Origin: an uncultured Clostridia bacterium
Lineage (GTDB): Bacteria > Bacillota > Clostridia > Oscillospirales > Oscillospiraceae
Assembly (NCBI GenBank): GCA_947176425.1
Contig: CAMWQV010000084.1
Span: forward strand, 1 to 7,574
Direction: 5' to 3'
Length of the DNA: 7,574 bases
In this document: positions 1 through 5,195 of the stretch, piece by piece
Layout: each line of letters begins with the position of its first letter
Numbering within the stretch: position 1 is the stretch's first letter
Position numbers and translations under genes: made by a program
Notes under the pieces: generated by a model
The model's input: only the letters and a program-made list of their open reading frames with translations
What the model was told of the DNA's origin: nothing
Database searches by the model: none

Positions 1-27
1 TCCTGCCAAGGGCTTGTTCACTTTTTA

Positions 28-516
28 CTACCCACTCATTCTACCGATGAGCCTTATATGAGAATAATTTTCAGCCATTGACAAACCGGAAAATTCACGG
101 ACCATTTGCTCGATTTCCTCGATATCATATTTCATGACATTTGCTTTAGCGGCTATCGATATGCCGGAAATCGGCATGATATCATAACCGATGCTGTTCA
201 CTCCCCGCATCTGGCATACGAGAGCTGTAGTCCCAGACCCCATAAATGGGTCCATAACCGTATCCCCTGGAGTTACGCTCATATCATCTAAAAGGGCATT
301 AACGAGATCGGCTGAAAAGGCTTCCTTGTATTTCAGCCAGCTATGCAGGGCCTCTTTTTTGCTTAACTGAAAACTTACGCTTCTTCGATTAAATTTTTCT
401 GTAATTTCAAGAATAGGGGAGTATTTTCGCTCTAATTCTTGTCTGGCATTTTCTGGGCAAAAGGAATTCGCCGAGAAAATGTCTACAAAATAATCCGCTC
501 TATCAGAAAAGATCAT
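28..516 (-). pseudogene. Truncated DNA methyltransferase (N-terminal part with SAM-binding motif I)
   Basis: The 162-residue product carries the amino-methyltransferase motif I DPFMGSGTT (residues 89-97). Before it lies a segment FNRRSVSFQ...HSWLKYKEAFS (42-68), of a kind I remember in front of motif I in DNA methylases where motif I precedes the catalytic motif. Such enzymes normally continue for a few hundred residues to a catalytic (D/N/S)PP(Y/F) motif. Here the frame stops about 65 residues after motif I, no such motif is present, and the last dozen residues look non-homologous. The other two frames on this strand also have stops within the last 60 bases. The start is well supported by AAGGAG nine bases upstream of ATG and a good divergent promoter. 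I read it as a remnant that can bind SAM at best and is unlikely to methylate DNA. A natural short form, or a break repaired just outside the window, cannot be excluded. Confidence 0.72.
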
Positions 517-548
517 GATATATTTCTCCTTATTGCATTTTACGTTCT

Positions 549-578
549 ATAATATGCTTATAAGAAAAATAATATCAA
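549..578 (-). promoter_or_regulatory. Promoter for the leftward methyltransferase remnant
   Basis: Read on the minus strand, TTGATA (573-578) is followed after 18 bases by TATTAT (549-554), close to the sigma-A consensus. It lies about 30 bases upstream of the start codon at 516, with the AAGGAG ribosome binding site between. The region is extremely AT-rich, so chance matches are possible, but both boxes and the spacing agree. Confidence 0.6.
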
Positions 579-603
579 ATTAAAATCTTTGAAAATAATA
601 ATA

Positions 604-631
604 TTTTTTGTGAGTTTACATACTATATAAT
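604..631 (+). promoter_or_regulatory. Probable promoter of the cysteine-rich peptide gene
   Basis: A perfect TATAAT (626-631) lies 43 bases before the ATG at 675. The -35 region is only a T-run (604-609, 16-base spacing), so the -35 box is weak. The start site would fall near 638-640, giving a 35-base leader with a strong AAGGAG. The gene is isolated, with a divergent gene upstream and a terminator downstream, so it needs its own promoter. Confidence 0.45.
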
Positions 632-674
632 AACATTAACAAAAAGGAATTAAACGAAAAAGGAGATATGAAAA

Positions 675-872
675 ATGAAACAGAAAATGATCGAAGCTAC
701 CCCCACTGCGGCCCCTGAGCTTGTCGAAGCCTGCTGCTACACCAGCGGCGGTTACGGCAGTTGCTGGAACTGCTACTGCGCTGAGTCCTGCCCAACATGG
801 CTGGGTACCGGCGCAGAGCGTGCGTATGTGCGTCCTGATGGGGACCACTACGCTACGGTTGCTGTCATGTGA
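675..872 (+). CDS. Cysteine-rich 65-residue peptide, possible RiPP precursor
   Basis: I do not recognise this peptide. It has a short charged start (MKQKMIEA), a Pro/Ala stretch, then six cysteines within 20 residues (Cys20, 21, 30, 33, 35, 39, pattern CC-x8-C-x2-C-x-C-x3-C). This section is rich in Tyr, Trp, Gly and Ser and contains a Gly-Gly at 25-26. A 26-residue tail follows (41-65 rich in Ala, Val, Tyr and Asp). There is no signal peptide or membrane helix. The ATG at 675 is chosen because AAGGAG (660-665) sits nine bases upstream. The alternative ATG at 668 is too close to the RBS and reads only 16 codons. The gene is more GC-rich than its flanks and is monocistronic, with its own -10 box and terminator. 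An abundant short Cys-rich peptide fits a precursor of a modified peptide (sactipeptide-, ranthipeptide- or lanthipeptide-like) or a metal-binding peptide. No maturase or transporter is in the window, so the function is inference. Confidence 0.7.
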   Translation: MKQKMIEATPTAAPELVEACCYTSGGYGSCWNCYCAESCPTWLGTGAERAYVRPDGDHYATVAVM

Positions 873-897
873 CCACAGTTCCGCCGGTTCGCAGCAT

Positions 898-928
898 AAT
901 ACCCTTCCATTGTGGGAGGGTATTTTTT
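898..928 (+). terminator. Intrinsic terminator after the cysteine-rich peptide gene
   Basis: AATACCCTTCC (898-908) pairs with GGGAGGGTATT (914-924), with one G-U pair and a five-base loop, and is followed by an uninterrupted T-run to 928. It lies 26 bases after the stop codon. It isolates the peptide gene from the membrane cassette downstream. Confidence 0.88.
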
Positions 929-949
929 GCATTTATACACAGATTCATC

Positions 950-979
950 TTGCGATATTTCTCCTGTATCGTGCATATA
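950..979 (+). promoter_or_regulatory. Weak candidate promoter for the membrane nuclease-like cassette
   Basis: TTGCGA (950-955) is followed by CATATA (974-979) at 18 bases, overlapping TATAAA (976-981) at 20 bases. A promoter is expected here because a terminator closes the preceding gene at 928 and the next gene starts at about 1011. The match itself is only fair. Confidence 0.3.
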
Positions 980-1010
980 AACAGATATATCATATATGGG
1001 GGTGTTTACT

Positions 1011-2033
1011 ATGATAGAAAACTTCATTTTATTCGCAGAACGTCTCCAGCTGCTTACTGCGGATATCACACCAATTGCCCTTCTTTCTGTCATCCCATCC
1101 AATGTTTTTCAGTATCTGTTGTTTCTGTTAATCATATTTTTCTTTGTCCTGCTGACAGCAATCTTTGGGTCGATTATTTCTTCGATTCAAAAATGGTCAA
1201 AAGAAAAAAGCCTGCGGAAAGCATTCGGCATTACGGATTTTTCAAAATATAAAATCAGAAAAATGGGACGCACCGGCTCAAAGTATTATCGAGATACAGG
1301 TTCCAACTGTTTTGAGATTAATCTTCCGCACTGGAAATTTGCCAATGAGGACGGCAGCCGGCAGAACCGGCGAGTTAATAAAGTCGTCTGGGAGGAATGC
1401 AGCCTCTGGCTCCACGACAGACATAAAACTTATGTTATGACAACAACAAGCCTTCACGATATCATCTTTCTTGTGCATACGCTTCGGGAACAAGGCGTGG
1501 ACATTGCTCCCTGCCGCCAGGAACTGGAAAAGCAGGAGAGAATGGAGCGGGAAAAAAAGAGCGTTGAAGAGGCGATAGGGGACGTAATTGAATCCGTTCA
1601 GGGAAATGAAGAACAATTTGTGGAATTATGCCGGCAGAGACTGACTCTGAGGGGGTCCACGCTGTCTGACGCACCCAAAAACGATTACGGACTCAACTTC
1701 TTCTACCGGAAGAACTCGCAGCCGGTCATGGTGAAATGCCAGCTCGTCCCTAGAGACTATCTTGTGGGGATTGAGGAAATGAAAGGCGTCAAGGCGGGGG
1801 CAGAGGAACTATTCGCTGAATCCTGCCTCTTCATCACAACCGGACATTTGTCTGTTGCTGCCGCTGGATTTGCACTGACGAATGAGATTGAGATCGTAAC
1901 AGATGAGAGGCTGGTCGAGATTATGGAAGAGGATCAGCCGGTTTCAGCAGATAGAATGTTTGCCCGCTGGGAACTGACGAATAACGATTTGAAGAGCCTG
2001 CTGTCAGAAGATTTGCTGTCTCAGATTTTCTAA
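1011..2033 (+). CDS. Membrane-anchored Mrr-like restriction-endonuclease-fold protein
   Basis: The start at 1011 is preferred over the in-frame ATG at 996, because GGGGGTG (998-1004) is then a correctly spaced RBS, while nothing suitable precedes 996. Residues below count from 996. One membrane helix spans about 38-63 (very rich in Leu, Ile and Phe), followed by basic residues (KWSKEK), so the bulk should be cytoplasmic. Residues 80-170 form an unrecognised domain with a Trp-rich centre (HWKFANEDG ... VVWEECSLWLHD). A charged, probably helical linker (174-200) leads to a C-terminal domain (about 206-310) resembling Mrr/type IV restriction enzymes: an FVELCRQRL helix, Asp230, the strand PVMVKCQL, an EEMKGVKAG helix and the strand CLFITTGHLS followed by AAAGFAL. 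In Mrr-type domains the catalytic strand normally carries (Q/E)-x-K. Here it reads Lys247-Cys-Gln249, so activity is uncertain. It forms a two-gene unit with the small membrane protein 37 bases downstream. Candidate roles are DNA surveillance at the membrane or a degenerate sensor; neither is shown. Confidence 0.72.
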   Translation: MIENFILFAERLQLLTADITPIALLSVIPSNVFQYLLFLLIIFFFVLLTAIFGSIISSIQKWSKEKSLRKAFGITDFSKYKIRKMGRTGSKYYRDTGSNCFEINLPHWKFANEDGSRQNRRVNKVVWEECSLWLHDRHKTYVMTTTSLHDIIFLVHTLREQGVDIAPCRQELEKQERMEREKKSVEEAIGDVIESVQGNEEQFVELCRQRLTLRGSTLSDAPKNDYGLNFFYRKNSQPVMVKCQLVPRDYLVGIEEMKGVKAGAEELFAESCLFITTGHLSVAAAGFALTNEIEIVTDERLVEIMEEDQPVSADRMFARWELTNNDLKSLLSEDLLSQIF

Positions 2034-2070
2034 GAGAAATAGGGCCGCAGATGCGGGATAGGAGGCAGCA

Positions 2071-2406
2071 ATGCGCAAAAATTTTAAACCTGTCAGTATT
2101 CCCATCATACTGTCTATATTAGTTATTCTTGTGGGCCTTTGTTTGGCAGGAGCTGCGATTTATGCTGTGATTTCCAACGGGTTTTCTGCAAGCTATATGG
2201 TTGACGGCTCGGACCTAACCGCATTCATGTGGCTGATCTTTATTTTGTTCTGTGTTGCGGTACTTATTGTTTTCGGGGCGATAACTGCAGCGATCCTTGT
2301 TGTGATATGGAGCATTTATGGCGGCATTAGGTTCCTGCTCCGGTGTATTAGGAACCACAGAACGAAAAATGATATGGATGGTGAAAGCCGGAATTTGATC
2401 GAATAG
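2071..2406 (+). CDS. Small two-helix membrane protein, partner of the Mrr-like gene
   Basis: The product is a 111-residue protein I cannot assign to a family. It has a basic N-terminus (MRKNFK), a first hydrophobic helix at about 9-33, a short polar loop with Asp45 and Asp48, and a second long helix at about 51-80. The cytoplasmic tail is strongly basic (RCIRNHRTK) and then acidic. The charge pattern predicts both ends inside the cell. The start is firm: TAGGAGG lies five bases before the ATG. It follows the membrane nuclease-like gene by 37 bases with no terminator between, and a strong terminator follows it, so the two are probably co-transcribed and may act together at the membrane. It could be an effector, an anchor partner or an immunity-type protein; the sequence alone does not decide. 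Confidence 0.78.
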   Translation: MRKNFKPVSIPIILSILVILVGLCLAGAAIYAVISNGFSASYMVDGSDLTAFMWLIFILFCVAVLIVFGAITAAILVVIWSIYGGIRFLLRCIRNHRTKNDMDGESRNLIE

Positions 2407-2410
2407 CATG

Positions 2411-2442
2411 AGACGGTTATGGGGATTCCATGACCGTCTTTT
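2411..2442 (+). terminator. Intrinsic terminator closing the membrane cassette
   Basis: AGACGGTTATGG (2411-2422) pairs with CCATGACCGTCT (2428-2439) in a 12-bp stem with one G-U pair and a five-base loop, followed by four T. It begins four bases after the stop codon. Confidence 0.9.
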
Positions 2443-2484
2443 ATAATTTGGAGGAAAACTGCATACAAAGAATCAGACTGTTTA

Positions 2485-2514
2485 TTGGCTGAGTTAAAAG
2501 GATCGATATATAAA
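2485..2514 (+). promoter_or_regulatory. Candidate promoter for the five-gene hypothetical cluster
   Basis: TTGGCT (2485-2490) is followed by TATAAA (2509-2514) at 18 bases, overlapping TATATA (2507-2512) at 16 bases. It sits between the terminator ending at 2442 and the ATG at 2543, where a new promoter is required. Confidence 0.48.
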
Positions 2515-2542
2515 GAAAGCCCCATAACAGGGACCAAAAATC

Positions 2543-3187
2543 ATGAAAAGGATGGACGCAAACATGGCACAAAAATTTGAAAACATTGACATCCTGCACG
2601 CTCTTCGGTGCATTATGGAACAGCATACAACGCACTATCAGTCGGATTTTCAGTATGACGAAAATACAATCCGGAAAAATGTGCTGTCTGATGATAAGCA
2701 TGACAAGACGCTGTTCTGGATAAGCCGTCCGTGCGGAACCAACTGCCATAAAGAATGGGAGGCGTTTCAGAAGGATTCATGGGCATATGGCGTTATTCGG
2801 TATTACGCTGAACAGGAATGGGAACGCAAGCTGTCTTATGTGGTGGAACTGACCGGAATCGAAAAGGGCATCGTCTTCGGCAATCTCTATCCTGTTGACT
2901 ACATGGAATACTGGATGGATGTGCAAAGACACGCACTTTGTCCTGATTTGGTCGAAGTCACATTTAAGAATGAAAAAACGGCTGTCTTTCCTCGTTCTGA
3001 GATTGAAGAAAATCGTGTGTGGATCTTGTACCATTATGGACCGATTAAACTGGAAAGACCTGTATTTTCGGATGCAGTGCCATTAGAGCGGCTGCTTGAG
3101 GCAAGAAAGACGAGCCGCAAGTCTGTGCCTGCCGGCAATATCGAAAAATATCTTCGGACTTTGAGTAAAAGGACAGTTAAAGTTTAA
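2543..3187 (+). CDS. Conserved mobile-element protein of unknown function (214 aa)
   Basis: This is a soluble protein without membrane helix or signal peptide, about 214 residues long. It starts with a charged amphipathic stretch, then HYQSDFQYDE (31-40) and SRPCGTNCHKEWEAF (61-75), with Cys64 and Cys68 close together. Next is an aromatic-rich segment (WAYGVIRYYAE, 80-90). The last third contains LVEVTFKNEKT, a polar stretch and a basic tail. The HYQSDF...SRPCGT arrangement resembles proteins I remember from accessory genes of clostridial conjugative elements, where they are annotated only as hypothetical. The first ATG has AGGG ten bases upstream; in-frame ATGs at 2552 and 2564 are possible alternatives, the latter with AAAAGG 13 bases upstream. 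It heads the cluster after a probable promoter and is about 80 bases from the next gene. The function is unknown. Confidence 0.8.
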   Translation: MKRMDANMAQKFENIDILHALRCIMEQHTTHYQSDFQYDENTIRKNVLSDDKHDKTLFWISRPCGTNCHKEWEAFQKDSWAYGVIRYYAEQEWERKLSYVVELTGIEKGIVFGNLYPVDYMEYWMDVQRHALCPDLVEVTFKNEKTAVFPRSEIEENRVWILYHYGPIKLERPVFSDAVPLERLLEARKTSRKSVPAGNIEKYLRTLSKRTVKV

Positions 3188-3267
3188 CGGCGTGAAATCA
3201 ATGTGGAGTGTACCATGCAGATACACTTACAAATGATCTGCAAATCTTAATTATATAAGGAGCAACT

Positions 3268-3681
3268 ATGCGATATTACAGTACACAACGTCCGGTCGCA
3301 CCGGGTACGTTCCCGAAACCCGACGGGAACAAGATTATTGGCATTCACAACTTCGACCGCAAGACCTACTGTGAGGAAATTGACCGGGATGCGTGGGGGT
3401 ACATCGACTACGAAAGACACCTCACGCGGTACGATGCCGATTCCTACGAGCTTGTAACTGCGCAGACAAAAACACTTCATCTGCGTTACCTCGGCACCGA
3501 TAGTTGGGGCCGATATGTTTATGAAGACGAGAATGGCAAGCTCTGGAAACTGCTTGACTGCTGCTCTCCAAGGGAAGTCTGCGAGCAGAGAGGGGACACA
3601 CCATGTTCTTCGTGCGGTAACGCTTTCGATGGGGAACCCGACTGTTCTATGGCGATATATATCAAGCCGGAATTTCAATAA
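3268..3681 (+). CDS. Two-part mobile-element protein (137 aa) with Cys-rich C-terminal half
   Basis: The start is firm, with AAGGAG five bases upstream of ATG. The protein seems to have two parts. Residues 1-64 contain YYSTQRPVAPGTFPK and NFDRKTYCEEIDRDAWGYIDY. Residues 70-137 contain LRYLGTDSWGRYVYEDENGKLW and FDGEPDCSM. I remember each part separately in small hypothetical proteins of Firmicute conjugative elements, so this may be a fusion; that is memory, not a search result. Six cysteines fall in 98-126 (Cys98, 99, 105, 113, 116, 126), including a CxxC pair that could hold zinc. There is no membrane helix or signal peptide. It lies in a co-directional cluster, 83 bases before the next gene. 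No function can be assigned. Confidence 0.82.
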   Translation: MRYYSTQRPVAPGTFPKPDGNKIIGIHNFDRKTYCEEIDRDAWGYIDYERHLTRYDADSYELVTAQTKTLHLRYLGTDSWGRYVYEDENGKLWKLLDCCSPREVCEQRGDTPCSSCGNAFDGEPDCSMAIYIKPEFQ

Positions 3682-3764
3682 GTTCAAAGGAATGAAGTCA
3701 ACCAGCGATGAAAAGAACACAGAGAAAAATCAGCAGAAAAGGATAGAAAGGAAAGGGTACAACA

Positions 3765-4337
3765 ATGGCGGAAAAAGAGTTAGTACAAGAACAGCCTTCC
3801 ATGTCCAACGAGGCTGAAAAGCAGTATCTCACCTCAAACGGAAGCCTTTGGTTCCCAGTTACGGTCAGTTCCCACAAACACGGAGGAGGGCTTCGCGTTA
3901 CCTCTGGTCGGCGCATCCGTGCGGAGAAGCGTCCCGATGACACTAAGGGCGATACTAAGAAAATGCAGTTCAAAACACGGTATTTTGGCTCTTGGCAAGA
4001 GGCACAGCGGATCATGAGCGTCATTCAAAGCCTCAACATTACAACGAAACGCATCAGAATGAGTGCCACGCAGGGAGAGGTCAAAGTCTACATCAACGGG
4101 GAGTACATTGTCAACTTCGGCGACAAGATCGTACTCCAGGATCGCGGGGCCAGCTCGGATGACTACTACGGGGATGACATCGGCGGCTGGCGCAGCAGCG
4201 AGCCGGACAGCGGGTTTGTTCTTGGACTTATTTGGCACCCGCTTGACTACGTTTACCACTATAGTGAGAAAATCTGTAAGGCCCTTGGTATCACCCAAGA
4301 AGAGTGGATTGAGGGCAGCCGGAACAGGGAGGAATAA
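3765..4337 (+). CDS. Hypothetical soluble protein (190 aa) in mobile-element cluster
   Basis: I do not recognise this family. The 190-residue product starts with an acidic, disordered-looking leader (1-20), followed by SLWFPVTVSSHKHGGGLRV and a basic stretch SGRRIRAEKRPDDTKGDTKK (47-66). A predicted mixed alpha/beta part follows, with RYFGSWQEAQRIMSVIQSL (72-90), KRIRMS and GEVKVYINGEYIV (104-116). Residues 128-150 are a low-complexity stretch rich in Asp, Ser and Gly, and the end is Trp- and Tyr-rich (LIWHPLDYVYHY). There is no membrane helix. The RBS GAAAGG/AAAGGG lies just upstream of the ATG. Its stop codon is two bases before the next ATG, whose RBS GGAGGA is inside the end of this gene, so the two are translationally coupled. 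The basic patch could bind nucleic acid; this is a guess. Confidence 0.8.
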   Translation: MAEKELVQEQPSMSNEAEKQYLTSNGSLWFPVTVSSHKHGGGLRVTSGRRIRAEKRPDDTKGDTKKMQFKTRYFGSWQEAQRIMSVIQSLNITTKRIRMSATQGEVKVYINGEYIVNFGDKIVLQDRGASSDDYYGDDIGGWRSSEPDSGFVLGLIWHPLDYVYHYSEKICKALGITQEEWIEGSRNREE

Positions 4338-4339
4338 AT

Positions 4340-4783
4340 ATGGAAGGCTACAAAGAATTAAGAGAACGGCAGCAGCAGGAAATAAACAATTTCCCGCTGG
4401 GTTTTGCGTACAACAACAGGCAGTTTGAGGAAATGATGACAGAATGGGGACTCAATGCAAAGAAAGACAGTGATCTTGCTCAGGTATCGAGTCTTTTTGC
4501 GGGAGCCTATATCTTGAAAAAAGACATTCTGGCGTATAAGAGCATGACACAAAGGCATAACAGAGAGCTGGCAGCGGCTATTGCAGAAGACAAAACCGGA
4601 GAGAATTTTATTTACGAAATGTTCCTTTACGAACTCGATGATCATGAGTACGGCTACACCAGAGATACCGAAGACACGCTGGATGCGCTTGGCTACACAG
4701 CAGCGGAAGTAATCGGGAACCCCCGGCTCAAATGCGGTCTCGAAAAGGCCATCGCCGAGATTTGCAGGCGGGAGGACGCTTAA
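4340..4783 (+). CDS. DUF7659-like hypothetical protein (147 aa)
   Basis: The 147-residue soluble protein begins MEGYKELRERQQQEINNFP and includes NRQFEEMMTEWGL (26-38) and HNRELAAAIAEDKTGENFIYEMFLYELDDHEY (73-104). It then has YTRDTEDTLDALGYTAAEV (106-124) and a helical end. This order of motifs matches my memory of a family named DUF7659, common in gut Firmicute mobile elements and without known function; the name should be confirmed by a profile search. It looks all-helical with conserved acidic and aromatic residues and no catalytic motif that I recognise. The RBS GGAGGA overlaps the end of the preceding gene, giving a two-base intergenic gap and probable translational coupling. The next gene follows after 45 bases with its own RBS. 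Confidence 0.82.
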   Translation: MEGYKELRERQQQEINNFPLGFAYNNRQFEEMMTEWGLNAKKDSDLAQVSSLFAGAYILKKDILAYKSMTQRHNRELAAAIAEDKTGENFIYEMFLYELDDHEYGYTRDTEDTLDALGYTAAEVIGNPRLKCGLEKAIAEICRREDA

Positions 4784-4828
4784 CAGCTTCGCTCATTAAC
4801 AGGAACAACAAGAAAGGGGTACATTATT

Positions 4829-5023
4829 ATGACGGTAAAAGAATTGACACGGGAGCAGATGCTGGCTCTGAAGCAGGCGTACCTGACGGAGCGGCTGGAC
4901 AGGGAAGAAAACCGCAGCCCCTCTTACGGCGAGTTGGCTGATGCAGATGAGCTGATTTCCGATGAGGAAGTTCTTTCTGCCTACGAGGGAGTCATGTTTT
5001 CTGCTGATGATCTTATCATCTGA
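4829..5023 (+). CDS. Small acidic helical protein (64 aa), last gene of the cluster
   Basis: The short acidic protein starts MTVKELTREQMLALKQAYL and continues with ENRSPSYGELADADELISDEEVLSAYEG. I remember very similar small proteins, with the same TVKELTREQ start and ELADAD...SDEE core, in clostridial conjugative elements, always hypothetical. The first helix (1-24) is amphipathic; the remainder is strongly acidic. That could suit a DNA-mimic or a protein-binding role, but nothing shows it. AGAAAGGGG lies nine bases before the ATG, and a terminator begins five bases after the stop, so this closes the transcription unit that starts near 2543. Its small size, a good RBS and recognisable composition argue that it is a real gene. 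Confidence 0.82.
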   Translation: MTVKELTREQMLALKQAYLTERLDREENRSPSYGELADADELISDEEVLSAYEGVMFSADDLII

Positions 5024-5027
5024 TACG

Positions 5028-5065
5028 AACTGCGGATCGGGATAGTCTCCTGGTCCGCAGTTTTT
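5028..5065 (+). terminator. Intrinsic terminator of the five-gene cluster
   Basis: AACTGCGGA (5028-5036) pairs perfectly with TCCGCAGTT (5054-5062) over a 17-base loop that may itself partly pair, followed by a T-run (5061-5065). It starts five bases after the 64-residue gene. Confidence 0.88.
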
Positions 5066-5195
5066 GTTTTGCTGAAGTCACAGAATCGCTGGACTTGGCA
5101 AAAATATTTCAAAAATCACCTGCAAAGTTAGATATTTTTATATTGAAGTGCATATTATACAAGGCATCTGAAATACAGAAAGCGGGTGGAATTTT

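Noticed and set aside
668..718. Alternative ATG at 668 reading a 16-codon ORF (MKNETENDRSYPHCGP)
   Set aside because: It is only two bases from the ribosome binding site, whereas the ATG at 675 is ideally spaced and opens the longer Cys-rich frame.
636..932. 98-residue minus-strand ORF opposite the cysteine-rich peptide
   Set aside because: It runs antisense through a gene with promoter, RBS and terminator on the plus strand, and has no RBS of its own.
2044..2055. CCGC-agat-GCGG hairpin before the two-helix membrane gene
   Set aside because: The four-base-pair stem is likely chance; it does not block the RBS.
2451..2499. Good GGAGG at 2451-2455 followed by CTG, a possible tiny ORF
   Set aside because: There is no ATG, GTG or TTG at proper spacing, and the frame ends after about 13 codons.
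3217..3241. GCAGAT ... ATCTGC inverted repeat as a terminator
   Set aside because: The stem is only six base pairs with a 13-base loop and no T-run; it is too weak to call.
3692..3817. Small ORF (MKSTSDEKN...) between the 137- and 190-residue genes
   Set aside because: Its possible RBS is too close to the ATG, and most of it overlaps the start of the well-supported 190-residue gene in another frame.
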